The position numbers and the translations under genes are program-made. A stretch of DNA of 64,000 nucleotides from Streptomyces nitrosporeus (GTDB lineage: Bacteria > Actinomycetota > Actinomycetes > Streptomycetales > Streptomycetaceae). The stretch lies in the NCBI RefSeq assembly GCF_008704555.1, contig NZ_CP023702.1:4936001-5000000 (forward strand). The letters run 5' to 3'. Shown here one piece after another: positions 52,151 through 61,097 of this stretch (position 1 is its first letter; each line of letters opens with the position of its first letter). The notes beneath the pieces were generated by a model. The model saw only the letters and a program-made list of their open reading frames with translations. It was not told the origin of the DNA and did no database searches.

Positions 52151-53149
52151 GTGGCAACATCGACCCCCACCCGGGGCGCACACGGCTCGAAGCCGGACCG
52201 CCGCGCCCCGAAGGCCATCTCCCCCGGCCGCCAGGCATGGCGCAGCCGGCTGTGGCGCTTCGACGACAAGGCCTCGCCCTACGCGTACATCGCACCCTTC
52301 TTCCTCGTCTTCGGGGCCTTCGGGCTCTACCCGCTCATCTACACAGGCTGGATCGCCCTCCACAAGGTGGAGATGACCAACCTCGACCAGATGGAATGGG
52401 TCGGCTGGGAGAACTTCAGCACGATCCTCCAGGACTCCGAGTTCTGGACGGCCGTCAGCAACACCTTCATCATCGGTGTCATCTCCACCGTCCCGCAGCT
52501 GCTGGTCGCACTGGGCCTGGCCCACCTGCTCAACTACAAGCTGCGCGCCAGCACCTTCTGGCGGACGATCATCCTCACCCCGTACGCCACCTCCGTGGCC
52601 TCGGCGGCCCTCGTCTTCGCCCTGGTCTTCCGGGTCGACGGCGGTCTGCTGAACTGGCTGCTGAGCTTCGTCGGACTGGACGGCATCGACTGGGCCAGCG
52701 GACACTGGACGTCCAAGATCGCCATCGCGGTCATCGTGATCTGGCGCTGGACCGGCTACAACGCGCTGATCTACCTCGCCGCGATGCAGGCCGTCCCCTC
52801 CGACCTCTACGAGGCGGCCTCGATCGACGGAGCCTCGCGCTGGCAGCAGTTCCGCAACGTGACGATCCCCGCTCTGCGGCCCACGATCCTCTTCACGATC
52901 GTCATCTCCACCATCGGTTCGATGCAGCTGTTCGGTGAGCCGCTGCTCCTCGAAGGCGGTGCCAACGGAGCGCAGGGCGGCAGCGAGCACCAGTACGAGA
53001 CACTCAGCATCTACCTCTACAACTACGGCTGGAACCTCCTGCACCTCGGTCCGGCCGCCGCCGTCGCCTGGGCCATGCTCGCCCTGCTGCTGCTGATTGC
53101 CGCGATCAACTGGCTCGTCGGGCGCGTCACGCGCAAGTCCGCGGCCTGA
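52151..53149 (+). CDS. cebF: Cello-oligosaccharide ABC permease CebF
   Basis: About 332 residues from GTG 52151 (GGAAGGA upstream). Six-helix binding-protein-dependent permease: YIAPFFLVFGAFGLYPLIY first helix and the EAA loop YEAASIDGASRWQQFRNVTI. Pairs with CebG. The 5' leader includes the cebE-cebF hairpin. Confidence 0.92.
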   Translation: MATSTPTRGAHGSKPDRRAPKAISPGRQAWRSRLWRFDDKASPYAYIAPFFLVFGAFGLYPLIYTGWIALHKVEMTNLDQMEWVGWENFSTILQDSEFWTAVSNTFIIGVISTVPQLLVALGLAHLLNYKLRASTFWRTIILTPYATSVASAALVFALVFRVDGGLLNWLLSFVGLDGIDWASGHWTSKIAIAVIVIWRWTGYNALIYLAAMQAVPSDLYEAASIDGASRWQQFRNVTIPALRPTILFTIVISTIGSMQLFGEPLLLEGGANGAQGGSEHQYETLSIYLYNYGWNLLHLGPAAAVAWAMLALLLLIAAINWLVGRVTRKSAA

Positions 53150-53164
53150 CCGGGAGCGATAACC

Positions 53165-54088
53165 ATGACCACGACCCATACCGTCACCGCCCCGGACCGC
53201 CGCAGCGTGTCCAAGAACGACGTCCCCGGCGCGCCTGCCCGGCGCAACCGGTTCAAGCAGGGCGCGGGCCGCCAGCACCACGCCGGCCCCTTCGCCTACA
53301 TCGCCCTCGCCGTCGTCGGCTTCGGCTCGCTCTTCCCGCTCTACTGGACGCTCGTCGCGGCCTCCCGGAGCCAGGAGGAGATCCTCGACAGCACCCCGCC
53401 GCTCATCCCCGGCGGCAACCTGTTCAGCAACCTGGAAGCCGCCTGGGAACAGGCACAGCTCGGCAAGGCCATCTGGAACACGCTCATCGTCTCGGCCAGC
53501 ATCACCGCCGCGACGCTGTTCTTCTGCACCCTGGCCGGCTACGCCTTCGCCAAGCTGCGCTTCAAGGGCCGCGGCGCCCTGATGACGATGGTCATCGCCA
53601 CCCTGACGGTCCCCCCGCAGCTCAGCGTCGTCCCGCTGTTCATGATGATGTCGGACATCGGCTGGGGCGGTCAGCTGGAGTCGGTGATCTTCCCGACCCT
53701 GGTCAGCGCGTTCGGTGTGTTCTTCATGCGCCAGTACCTCCTGGAGGCGCTGCCGTACGAACTCATCGAGGCCGGCAAGGTGGACGGGGCGAACAACCTC
53801 CGGATCGTGTGGAGCATCGTGCTTCCGGTGGCCCGCCCGGCCATGATGGTGCTCGGTATGCTCACCTTCGTCCAGACGTGGAACGACTTCTTCTGGCCGT
53901 ACCTCGCGCTGAACCAGGACAACCCCACCCTGCAGGTGGCACTCGGCCAGCTGAGCGCCTCCTACGTACCCGACCAGAGCATCGTGATGGCGGGCGCGCT
54001 CATCAGCACGCTCCCGCTGCTCATCGTGTTCGTGATCTTCGGCAAGCAGATCGTCGGAGGCATCATGTCCGGTGCCGTCAAGGGCTGA
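53165..54088 (+). CDS. cebG: Cello-oligosaccharide ABC permease CebG
   Basis: A 307-residue permease with six helices; EAA loop IEAGKVDGANNLRIVWSIVL. It starts 15 bases after cebF, in the same operon. The N-terminus is polar and cytoplasmic. Confidence 0.92.
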   Translation: MTTTHTVTAPDRRSVSKNDVPGAPARRNRFKQGAGRQHHAGPFAYIALAVVGFGSLFPLYWTLVAASRSQEEILDSTPPLIPGGNLFSNLEAAWEQAQLGKAIWNTLIVSASITAATLFFCTLAGYAFAKLRFKGRGALMTMVIATLTVPPQLSVVPLFMMMSDIGWGGQLESVIFPTLVSAFGVFFMRQYLLEALPYELIEAGKVDGANNLRIVWSIVLPVARPAMMVLGMLTFVQTWNDFFWPYLALNQDNPTLQVALGQLSASYVPDQSIVMAGALISTLPLLIVFVIFGKQIVGGIMSGAVKG

Positions 54089-54215
54089 ACCAGGCCCGCC
54101 TGTTCCGTCCTGTCCTTCCCGGTCCGACCCCGGCCGTCCCGTACGGCCTGTACCTGACCACAGGCCGTACGGGTACCGGGGTCCCCCGCTCTTCCCGTCC
54201 ACGTTCGTCAATCCA

Positions 54216-54229
54216 TGGGAGCGCTCCCG
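54216..54229. promoter_or_regulatory. CebR box at the bglC start
   Basis: TGGGAGCGCTCCCG, one base from the perfect palindrome, ending one base before the bglC ATG. Its GGGAG also sits where a Shine-Dalgarno would, so repressor site and ribosome binding site coincide. Confidence 0.88.
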
Positions 54230-54230
54230 C

Positions 54231-55691
54231 ATGACTGCAGTACGATCCGACGCAACCCCCCACCAGGCGCCCGAGGCAACGAACTTCCCCACGGGCTTCA
54301 TCTGGGGGGCGGCCACCGCCTCCTACCAGGTGGAGGGTGCCGCCGCCGAGGACGGCCGTACGCCGTCCATCTGGGACACCTTCAGCCGCACCCCCGGCAA
54401 GGTCCGCAACGGCGACACCGGCGACATCGCCGCCGACCACTACCACCGCTACCGCGACGACGTCGCCCTGATGAAGGAACTCGGCCTCAAGGCCTACCGG
54501 TTCTCCATCTCCTGGTCGCGGGTCCAGCCCACCGGGCGCGGCCCCGCCGTCGAACGCGGCCTGGACTTCTACCGCAAGCTGGTCGACGAGCTGCTCGACG
54601 CGGGCATCATGCCCGTCGCGACCCTCTACCACTGGGACCTCCCCCAGGAGCTGGAGGACGCCGGCGGCTGGCCCGAGCGCGCCACCGCGGACCGTTTCGC
54701 CGACTACGCGGCGATCGTCTCCGGTGCGCTCGGCGACCGCGTCGGCATGTGGACCACCCTCAACGAGCCGTGGTGCTCGGCCTATCTCGGATACGGCTCC
54801 GGCGTGCACGCGCCCGGACGCACCGAGCCCGCAGCCGCGCTGCAGGCGGCCCATCACCTCAATCTCGCCCATGGCCGGGCGATCGAGGTTCTGCGCGCCC
54901 AACTCCCCGCTGCTGCGCAGACCTCGGTCACCCTCAATCTCCACCAGGTCCGCCCGCTCACCGACAGCCCCGCCGACGTCGACGCCGCCCGCCGCATCGA
55001 CGCCGTGGGCAACCGCGTCTTCACCGGTCCGATGCTCCGCGGTGAGTACCCCGAGGACCTGATCGCCGACACCTCGCACCTGGTGGACTGGTCGAAGCTG
55101 GTCAAGGACGGCGACCTCGCCGCCATCTCCCGCCCGGTGGACGCGCTCGGCATCAACTACTACACGCCGACGCTCGTCTCCGACCCCGTCGAGGGGGCCG
55201 ACTACGCGCGCAGCGACGCCCACGGCGCCAGCGACCACTCGCCGTGGCCCGGCTCCGAGCACATCGCCTTCCACCTCGCCGAGGGGAAGGAGCGCACCGC
55301 GATGGACTGGTCGATCGACCCCAACGGGCTCTACAACCTGCTCATGGACGTCCACCGCGACCACCCCGGCCTGCCGCTGATGGTCACCGAGAACGGTGCC
55401 GCCTTCGACGACTACGTCTCGCCCGAGGGCAAGGTCCAGGACCCCGAGCGCATCGCGTACCTGCACGGCCACCTCGACGCCGTACAGCGCGCCATCGCCG
55501 ACGGCGCGGACGTCCGCGGCTACTTCCTGTGGTCGCTGATGGACAACTTCGAGTGGGCGTACGGCTACTCGAAGCGCTTCGGCGCGGTGTACGTGGACTA
55601 CGCGTCGCAGCGCCGCATCCCCAAGGAGAGCGCCCACTGGTACGCGGACGTCATCCGCCGCCACGGCCTCCCGCAGGGCGGGGCCGTCTGA
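54231..55691 (+). CDS. bglC: Intracellular GH1 beta-glucosidase BglC
   Basis: A 486-residue cytoplasmic enzyme that splits imported cellobiose to glucose and so also removes the CebR effector. GH1 features: FIWGAATASYQVEGAAAEDG, acid/base Glu179 in TLNEPW, nucleophile Glu387 in MVTENGA, and SLMDNFEWAYGY. No signal peptide. ATG 54231 is decided by alignment of the GH1 start and by the box directly upstream. Confidence 0.94.
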   Translation: MTAVRSDATPHQAPEATNFPTGFIWGAATASYQVEGAAAEDGRTPSIWDTFSRTPGKVRNGDTGDIAADHYHRYRDDVALMKELGLKAYRFSISWSRVQPTGRGPAVERGLDFYRKLVDELLDAGIMPVATLYHWDLPQELEDAGGWPERATADRFADYAAIVSGALGDRVGMWTTLNEPWCSAYLGYGSGVHAPGRTEPAAALQAAHHLNLAHGRAIEVLRAQLPAAAQTSVTLNLHQVRPLTDSPADVDAARRIDAVGNRVFTGPMLRGEYPEDLIADTSHLVDWSKLVKDGDLAAISRPVDALGINYYTPTLVSDPVEGADYARSDAHGASDHSPWPGSEHIAFHLAEGKERTAMDWSIDPNGLYNLLMDVHRDHPGLPLMVTENGAAFDDYVSPEGKVQDPERIAYLHGHLDAVQRAIADGADVRGYFLWSLMDNFEWAYGYSKRFGAVYVDYASQRRIPKESAHWYADVIRRHGLPQGGAV

Positions 55692-55744
55692 CCGGAGAAG
55701 GAACCGGGGCCGCCTTGTCGGGGACGACGGGCGGCCCCGGGCGA

Positions 55745-55774
55745 GCGGGACCCGGTCGGGGGGCCGGGTCCCGC
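55745..55774 (+). terminator. Rho-independent terminator after bglC
   Basis: A perfect 11-bp GC stem (55745-55755 and 55764-55774) followed by TTTT. Confidence 0.85.
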
Positions 55775-55899
55775 TTTTCCGTTCCCGCTCCTCCGCGTCG
55801 GCTCCTCCGCGTTCGCTTCTTCGCGCCTGCTTCCCCGCTCCCGCTTCCCCGCTCCCGCTTCTCCGCTTCCGCTTCTCCGCTTCCGCTTTTCCGTGCCCG
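55774..55899. repeat. Nine-copy 14-bp pyrimidine-rich tandem array
   Basis: Nine consecutive 14-base units of type CTTCCCCGCTCCCG or CTTCTCCGCTTCCG run from the bglC terminator toward the cebR promoter, two pairs being exact duplicates. The plus strand is almost pure pyrimidine except for spaced G. Non-coding and not a multiple of three. Confidence 0.9.
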
Positions 55900-55930
55900 C
55901 CTTACGTGTTCGTCATCCGGACACCGTAGT

Positions 55931-55948
55931 CTTGGGAGCGCTCCCAAG
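55931..55948. promoter_or_regulatory. CebR box upstream of cebR
   Basis: CTTGGGAGCGCTCCCAAG extends the perfect 14-bp box to an 18-bp palindrome, about 115 bp before the cebR start. It implies autoregulation of the repressor. Confidence 0.88.
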
Positions 55949-56062
55949 CGGGGTGGCGCTGCGGCGGGGCCGGTCGGGTCGCACCAGCGTCCAGGCATCG
56001 GACAAGCGGGACTTGGCTTGGGTAACCGGCTATGAGAAATTGACCGCGAACGGGAGGCAGCC

Positions 56063-57106
56063 ATGGCGGCAGCGCGAGTACGGAGTGGCGGGCGGCCCAC
56101 GCTCGAAGAAGTAGCGGCACGGGCCGGAGTGGGGCGTGGCACGGCCTCACGCGTCATCAACGGCTCGCCGCGTGTCAGTGCGCAGACCCGTGAGGCGGTG
56201 GAGGCGGCCGTCGCCGAGCTGGGGTACGTACCCAACCGGGCGGCTCGCGCGCTCGCGGGCAACCGCACGGACGCGATCGCCCTGGTCGTCCCCGAGTCGG
56301 AGACCCGGTTCTTCTCCGAGCCCTACTTCTCCGACATCGTGCGCGGCGTCGGAGCGGCCTTCGCCGACACGGAGATGCAGCTGCTGCTGACCCTCGCGGG
56401 CAACGACCGCGAGCGCCGCCGGCTGGCCCAGTACCTGACGGCGCACCGCGTCGACGGGGTGCTGCTGGTCTCCGTGCACGCCGACGACCCGCTGCCGGAC
56501 CTGCTCGAACAGCTGGGCATGCCCTCCGTGATCAGCGGCCGGCGGCACGCGGCGGAGACCCTGGCCTCCGTCGACTCCGACAACTTCGAGGGTGCCCGCG
56601 CCGCCGTCGACCACTTCATCAGCCGGGGCCGTCGCACCATCGCCACCATCACCGGCCGCCTGGACGTCTACGGCGCCCAGCGCCGCCTCGACGGCTACCG
56701 CAAGGCGATCGCCTCGGCCGGCCTCGACCCGGACGAACGCCTCATCGCCCCGGCCGACTTCAGCGAGGAGGGCGGGGCGGCCGCCATGCGCGAGCTGCTG
56801 GCCCGGCGCCCGGACGTGGACGCGGTGTTCGCCGCCTCCGACGTCATGGCGGCGGGTGCCCGCCAGGTGCTGCGTGAATCGGGCCGGCGCATCCCGGACG
56901 ACGTGGCGCTGATCGGCTTCGACGACTCGGCGGTGGCCCGCCACATGGACCCCCCGCTGACCAGCGTCCGGCAGCCGATCGAGGAAATGGGCCGTGTGAT
57001 GGCCGGAGTCCTCCTCCAGGAGATCGCCGGCCGCCACGAGGGCCGCTCCGGGGAGCGCCCGCGCATCGTGCTGCCCACGGAGCTGGTGGTACGCGAGTCG
57101 TCCTGA
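56063..57106 (+). CDS. cebR: LacI-family repressor CebR
   Basis: A 347-residue repressor. The HTH is LEEVAARAGVGRGTASRVIN; the periplasmic-binding fold follows (TDAIALVVPESETRFFSEPY, VDAVFAASDVMAAGARQVLR, LIGFDDSAVARHMDPPLTSV). It binds the 14-bp box found four times in this locus and is released by cellobiose/cellotriose. It has its own box and a GGGAGG ribosome binding site. Confidence 0.94.
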   Translation: MAAARVRSGGRPTLEEVAARAGVGRGTASRVINGSPRVSAQTREAVEAAVAELGYVPNRAARALAGNRTDAIALVVPESETRFFSEPYFSDIVRGVGAAFADTEMQLLLTLAGNDRERRRLAQYLTAHRVDGVLLVSVHADDPLPDLLEQLGMPSVISGRRHAAETLASVDSDNFEGARAAVDHFISRGRRTIATITGRLDVYGAQRRLDGYRKAIASAGLDPDERLIAPADFSEEGGAAAMRELLARRPDVDAVFAASDVMAAGARQVLRESGRRIPDDVALIGFDDSAVARHMDPPLTSVRQPIEEMGRVMAGVLLQEIAGRHEGRSGERPRIVLPTELVVRESS

Positions 57107-57418
57107 GCGTGGAACCCCTCCCGGGCGGGTGCGGGCCGCGTTCTACGCGCCTCAACCCGCCTTCCGGGGAGGGGGCTTAGGGCTTTTGGGGCCGGGGCAG
57201 GGGCCCGTGTGCGGGCGGACGCGGGGCGCCGGCGGGTGCCAGGCGGTGCTGTCCGGGGCCGTCCGGCTCGTCGTGGTCCACCGGTGCATCCCGTACCCCC
57301 TGCCTCCTGTGTCTCGCGCCGTGTGCGGCGCCGTGTGCCGGGAGGCTTCGGGGGTGGTGGCCGGGCAACTCGGACGGGCCGTTGTATTGACAGTACGCCG
57401 TCATGTCGGTGTGATGAA

Positions 57419-57432
57419 TGGGAGCGCTCCCA
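57419..57432. promoter_or_regulatory. CebR box upstream of the CBM2 gene
   Basis: A perfect TGGGAGCGCTCCCA, 43 bp before the ATG of the secreted cellulose-binding gene and downstream of a likely -10/-35 region (TTGTATTGACAGTACG). Confidence 0.92.
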
Positions 57433-57474
57433 CTGCTGAACTGCCCCTATGGTTCCCCCTCCGAGGAGACGCAC

Positions 57475-58667
57475 ATGCCGATTCCCTCCCCGCGATTACC
57501 GCGCAGAGCCTGGACAGCGGCCGGGGCCGCTCTCGCGCTGGCCCTGTCCCTCTTCGCCGCGGTGCCCGCCAGTGGCTCCGGTACGGCGGCCGGTTGCCAG
57601 GTCGACTACACCGTCAACGAATGGTCCGGCGGTTACACCGCCCAGGTGCGTGTCACCAACACCGGTCCCGCGCTCAGCGGCTGGCGGCTGACGTGGACGT
57701 ACGGCGGCGACCAGCAGGTCACCTCCGCCTGGAACGCGACCGTCACGCAGACCGGCCGTTCCGTGTCCGCCGTCAACACGGACTGGAACGGAGCGCTGGC
57801 GGACGGCGGCACCGCCGACTTCGGTCTCCAGGGGACCTGGCGGACGGCCGACCCGGCGCCCACCGACTTCGCCCTCAACGGCGTGTCCTGCGGCGGTGAC
57901 GGGACTTCACCCCCGACCACCCCGCCCCCGACCACCCCGCCCCCGACCACCCCGCCCCGACCACCCCGCCTCCCACCGCGGAGTGCGGCGACGCCGCCGT
58001 CTGCGAGGACTTCGAGGACCAGACCGGCCCGGCCCCCGCCGGGGACTGGAAGTTCACCGCCCCCGACTGCCAGGGCACGGGCACGGCCGCCGTCGACACG
58101 CAGATCGCGCACAGCGGTACACGGTCGCTGCGGCTGGACGGACGGGCCGGTTACTGCAACCACGCCTTCGTGGCCACCACCGCGGACCTGTCGACGGTCG
58201 GCCCGGTGCTGCACGTCCGTATGTGGGTCCGGCACACCACCGCGCTCCCGGCCGCGCACGTCACCTTCGTGTCGATGCCGGACAGTTCCCAGGGCGGCAA
58301 GGCGCTGCGGATCGGCGGACAGAACGGCGCCCTGCAGTGGAACCGGGAGAGCGACGACGCCACGCTCCCGGCACAGAGCCCGACCGGGGTGGGACTGAGC
58401 AGGCCGCTGCCGACGGACAGCTGGCAGTGCCTGCGGTTCGCGGTCGACACCTCGGCACCCGGACTCGACACCTGGCTGAACGACGAGCAGGTACCGGGGC
58501 TGCACGCCGACGGCGTACCGACGCAGGACATCGACCAGCAGTGGCTCTCCAGGACCACCCCGCCCAGGCCCACCGCCCTGCGGCTGGGCTGGGAGAGCTA
58601 CGGAACCGGCGACGACACCCTGTGGTTCGACGACGTGGTCGTCGGCTCCTCACCGGTCGGCTGCTGA
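57475..58667 (+). pseudogene. Secreted CBM2 protein with concanavalin-like domain, 1-nt frameshift in linker
   Basis: Signal peptide (AAGAALALALSLFAAVPASG), then a CBM2-type cellulose-binding module (VDYTVNEWSGGYTAQVRVTN; SGWRLTWTYGG; WNGALADGGTADFG). A Pro/Thr linker built from 15-bp repeats follows, and then in a different frame a C-terminal domain (ECGDAAVCEDFEDQTG; VLHVRMWVRHTTALPAAHVT; LRFAVDTSAPGLDTWLNDEQ) resembling concanavalin-A/LamG-type carbohydrate folds. The fourth linker repeat has four C instead of five, at 57955-57958, which breaks the frame. Adding one C would give a 397-residue protein. The first-frame product reads on to a stop near 58398. The GAGGAG box and CebR control are intact, so the truncated protein may still be made and exported. 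Confidence 0.8.
57910..57968. repeat. 15-bp linker repeat, three full copies plus one with a base lost
   Basis: CCCCCGACCACCCCG occurs at 57910, 57925 and 57940; the copy at 57955 has 14 bases. It encodes the PPTTP linker. Confidence 0.9.
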
Positions 58668-58883
58668 CGGCCTGCCGGAGAGCGGGGGAGCACCGACGAG
58701 GCGGGCCGGCACCGGCCCCGCGGGAGCGGGGGCCGTCAGCCCGCCCGTGCCGGCGGGGGGCGAGGGGACGGGTACTCCGCCCCCTCGCCCCAGGGCTTCC
58801 TGCCCCTTCCGCTTCCGGTACGCGGTCCGGACGATTCGGCGACACGGTCAGGAGCCGCCCCCCGAGCGTTTCGCCGTCTCCCC

Positions 58884-59219
58884 TCATCCGTCGTGGACCG
58901 CCACCATGCGGTAGGACTTGAAGACGAAGGTGAGGGTGCTGCCGGGGGAGACCGGATTGGCGAGGAGGGCGCAGCTGGTGTCGGTGTAGAGGATGGCTGT
59001 GGCGTCGGTCTGGTTGCTGACGCTCGTGCCCAGGATGGACACGAGCTGGCAGGTGTCGAGGGTCGGGTTGACGGCCTGCTGGCTGCCGCCGAGGAGGTCG
59101 GTGTAGTAGAAGGTGCCGTTGGCCTGTGCGCTGGTCGTGGCGAACGCCTGTCCGGTGAGAAGCGCCGTGGCGGCCAAGGCCGCCGCTGCGGCCGTGACTC
59201 CGCCTCGTCTGGTGAGCAT
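58884..59219 (-). CDS. Small secreted protein of unknown function
   Basis: A 111-residue protein with a signal peptide (AAAAALAATALLTGQAFA) and a mature domain of about 80 residues with two Cys (DTCQLVSILGT, DTSCALLANPV) and beta-like sequence TLTFVFKSYRMVAVHDG. No family recognised. It is convergent with the CBM2 gene. Confidence 0.65.
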   Translation of the reverse strand: MLTRRGGVTAAAAALAATALLTGQAFATTSAQANGTFYYTDLLGGSQQAVNPTLDTCQLVSILGTSVSNQTDATAILYTDTSCALLANPVSPGSTLTFVFKSYRMVAVHDG

Positions 59220-60237
59220 GGAGAACCTCTCTCATGGGTTGCGGACCGGAGGCGGCCGCCTCCCGGGTCGCTGATGCCGGAGCGGACGCGGGCATCTCAC
59301 GGGGCGGGGCCTCGCAGGTCTCGGTGGGGTGGCGGACGCCTCGTATCCGTACTTCCCGTACAGCCGGAGCCGGGTGGCGCGGTGCGCGAGGAGCGGTGGA
59401 CCGGTGGCGGCCGCCATGGATCTGTCCTTCACGGGCCGGACGGACCGGTGGCCTTTGGTGCGACCGACCCCGAGCCGGCCGCCGTGCCGCCCTGCGGACA
59501 CGGCCGTGCCGACGGATCCCTGGATGGTGGAGAGCCCCCTGCCGGGAGCTGACACCAGCGAGACTGCGCCTCTTCGTCAGGCACGTACATAGCTCAGCCG
59601 GGGGGCTCGCACTCTCCTCCCGGGCGTACGCGCCCCATGCGGTCCCACACGCACACGTGTGAAGCCGGAGCGGACCGCCGTCCCGGGCGTTCGGCCGCCG
59701 GCCGGACAGGGCACCCGGCACCGCTGAATGCTGTGCCGTGGGCTCCCAGCAGGCGCTTCAGGTGTCCTGAGGTGGCCCGAAGGGGCCCGCCCCGGCCGGG
59801 GAGCCGCCGGCGCCGGTTCGTGGGCCGCCCCCGCGAGGCCGCACGGCCCACGGGCGCGCCCTGCGCGCTCCTGTGGACGCCGCTACGGCCCCCGCCTGCG
59901 GAGTACGCGGGCCTCTCGCGGCTGGAGCGCTGACGTCGGTACGTACAGGGCCACTTCACACGGGGCGCACTCCAGAAGGAGGGGCGCACACACCCTCCAT
60001 CAGGGCTATGGCCCTCAGGCCGCGCACCGAAAGCAGATCTTGGGCTGTGAATGATCACGGTCCACGGGGCGGGAGCCGCCGGTCCGGCCCCGGCACGAGA
60101 AGGACCGGGCTTCCCACGGACACTTTCGGTACGCGCCCTGGACCCCGACAGGCGGAGGGCATCTGCGCCGGGCCGGCGCACAGGTGCCGGACCGGGACAC
60201 CCTCGCGGCCCTGCCGCTCCGCCACGAGGACGACGAA
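59220..60237. other. About 1 kb without a recognisable gene
   Basis: Both strands carry long open frames that read as Arg/Pro-rich shadow sequence with no domain or signal. No repeats or operators are obvious. The stretch ends at the tRNA-His terminator. Confidence 0.45.
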
Positions 60238-60275
60238 GAAGCCCCTGATCAGCGTTTCCGCAGATCAGGGGCTTC
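60238..60275. terminator. tRNA-His terminator
   Basis: GAAGCCCCTGATC at 60238-60250 and its exact complement at 60263-60275 form a 13-bp stem just past the tRNA 3' end. Confidence 0.85.
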
Positions 60276-60284
60276 CCCAGAGAG

Positions 60285-60358
60285 GGTGAGTAACGGGACT
60301 TGAACCCGCGACATCCTGGACCACAACCAGGTGCTCTACCAGCTGAGCTATACCCACC
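60285..60358 (-). tRNA. tRNA-His (anticodon GUG)
   Basis: Reads G-GTGGGTATAGCTCAGC..., with anticodon loop TTGTGGT (GTG), T-loop GTTCAAGT, acceptor GTGGGTA/TACTCAC, and the extra G(-1) opposite C73 that marks histidine tRNA. A -10-like TACACT lies at 60393-60398 on the minus strand. Confidence 0.95.
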
Positions 60359-60365
60359 ATGTCGT

Positions 60366-60383
60366 CCGGTCGTTTCCGACCGG
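60366..60383 (-). promoter_or_regulatory. Leader hairpin with GAAA loop before tRNA-His
   Basis: CCGGTCG-GAAA-CGACCGG on the minus strand is a perfect 7-bp stem closed by a GNRA tetraloop, between the -10-like element and the mature tRNA 5' end. It may guide leader processing. Confidence 0.5.
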
Positions 60384-60481
60384 CCGAGAAAAAGTGTACA
60401 GGGTCTGGGAGGGTGCTCGCGCACCTGTTTCCCCAGGGCCCGGCCACGGCGCCGGAAAGGGCCGTGACCAGGCAGGACGTG

Positions 60482-61087
60482 CTACTTCCCGGAAGGCCGC
60501 GACACGCGTGCCGCGATCTCCTTGGCGCGGGCCGAGTCCGGGCCGGGCTGCGGGACGAAGACCGCCTCCCGGTAGTACCGCAGCTCCGTGATGGAGTCAC
60601 GGATGTCCGCGAGGGCCCGGTGGTTGCCGTTCTTGTCCGGACTGTTGAAGTACGCCCTCGGGTACCAGCGGCGCGCCAGCTCCTTGACCGAGGACACATC
60701 GACGATCCGGTAGTGGAGGTACCCCTCCAGCGACGGCATGTCCCGCGACAGGAAGCCGCGGTCGGTGCCGACCGAGTTCCCGCACAGCGGGGCCTTGCCC
60801 GGCTCCTTCACGTGCTCGCGCACATACGCCAGGACCTGCTCCTCGGCGTCCGCCAGGGTCGTGCCCCCGGCGAGCTCGTCGAGGAGGCCCGAGGCGGTGT
60901 GCATCTGCCGCACCACCTCGGGCATGGTCTCCAGGGACGCGTCCGGCGGGCGGATCACGATGTCCACCCCGTCACCGAGCACGTTCAGTTCCGAGTCGGT
61001 GACCAGTGCGGCCACCTCGATGAGTGCGTCGTCCGTCAGCGAGAGCCCGGTCATCTCGCAGTCGATCCACACCATGCGGTCGTTCAT
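60482..61087 (-). CDS. orn: Oligoribonuclease Orn
   Basis: A 201-residue DEDDh 3'-5' exonuclease that degrades 2-5 nt RNA and pGpG: VWIDCEMTGLSLTDDALIEV (motif I), HTASGLLDEL, CGNSVGTDRGFLSRDMP, and NHRALADIRDSI (motif III). It starts 10 bases after the adpA stop, the known adpA-orn operon arrangement. In pGpG turnover it links functionally to the c-di-GMP protein at 35-37 kb. Confidence 0.95.
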   Translation of the reverse strand: MNDRMVWIDCEMTGLSLTDDALIEVAALVTDSELNVLGDGVDIVIRPPDASLETMPEVVRQMHTASGLLDELAGGTTLADAEEQVLAYVREHVKEPGKAPLCGNSVGTDRGFLSRDMPSLEGYLHYRIVDVSSVKELARRWYPRAYFNSPDKNGNHRALADIRDSITELRYYREAVFVPQPGPDSARAKEIAARVSRPSGK

Positions 61088-61097
61088 ACGCCCCACC

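Noticed and set aside
55774..55899. Tandem array considered as CRISPR
   Set aside because: Units abut with no spacers and are 14 bases long; no cas genes other than a Cas4-like protein far away in an unrelated operon.
59594..60424. 276-codon minus-strand open frame across tRNA-His
   Set aside because: It reads through the tRNA and its terminator and has no domain character.
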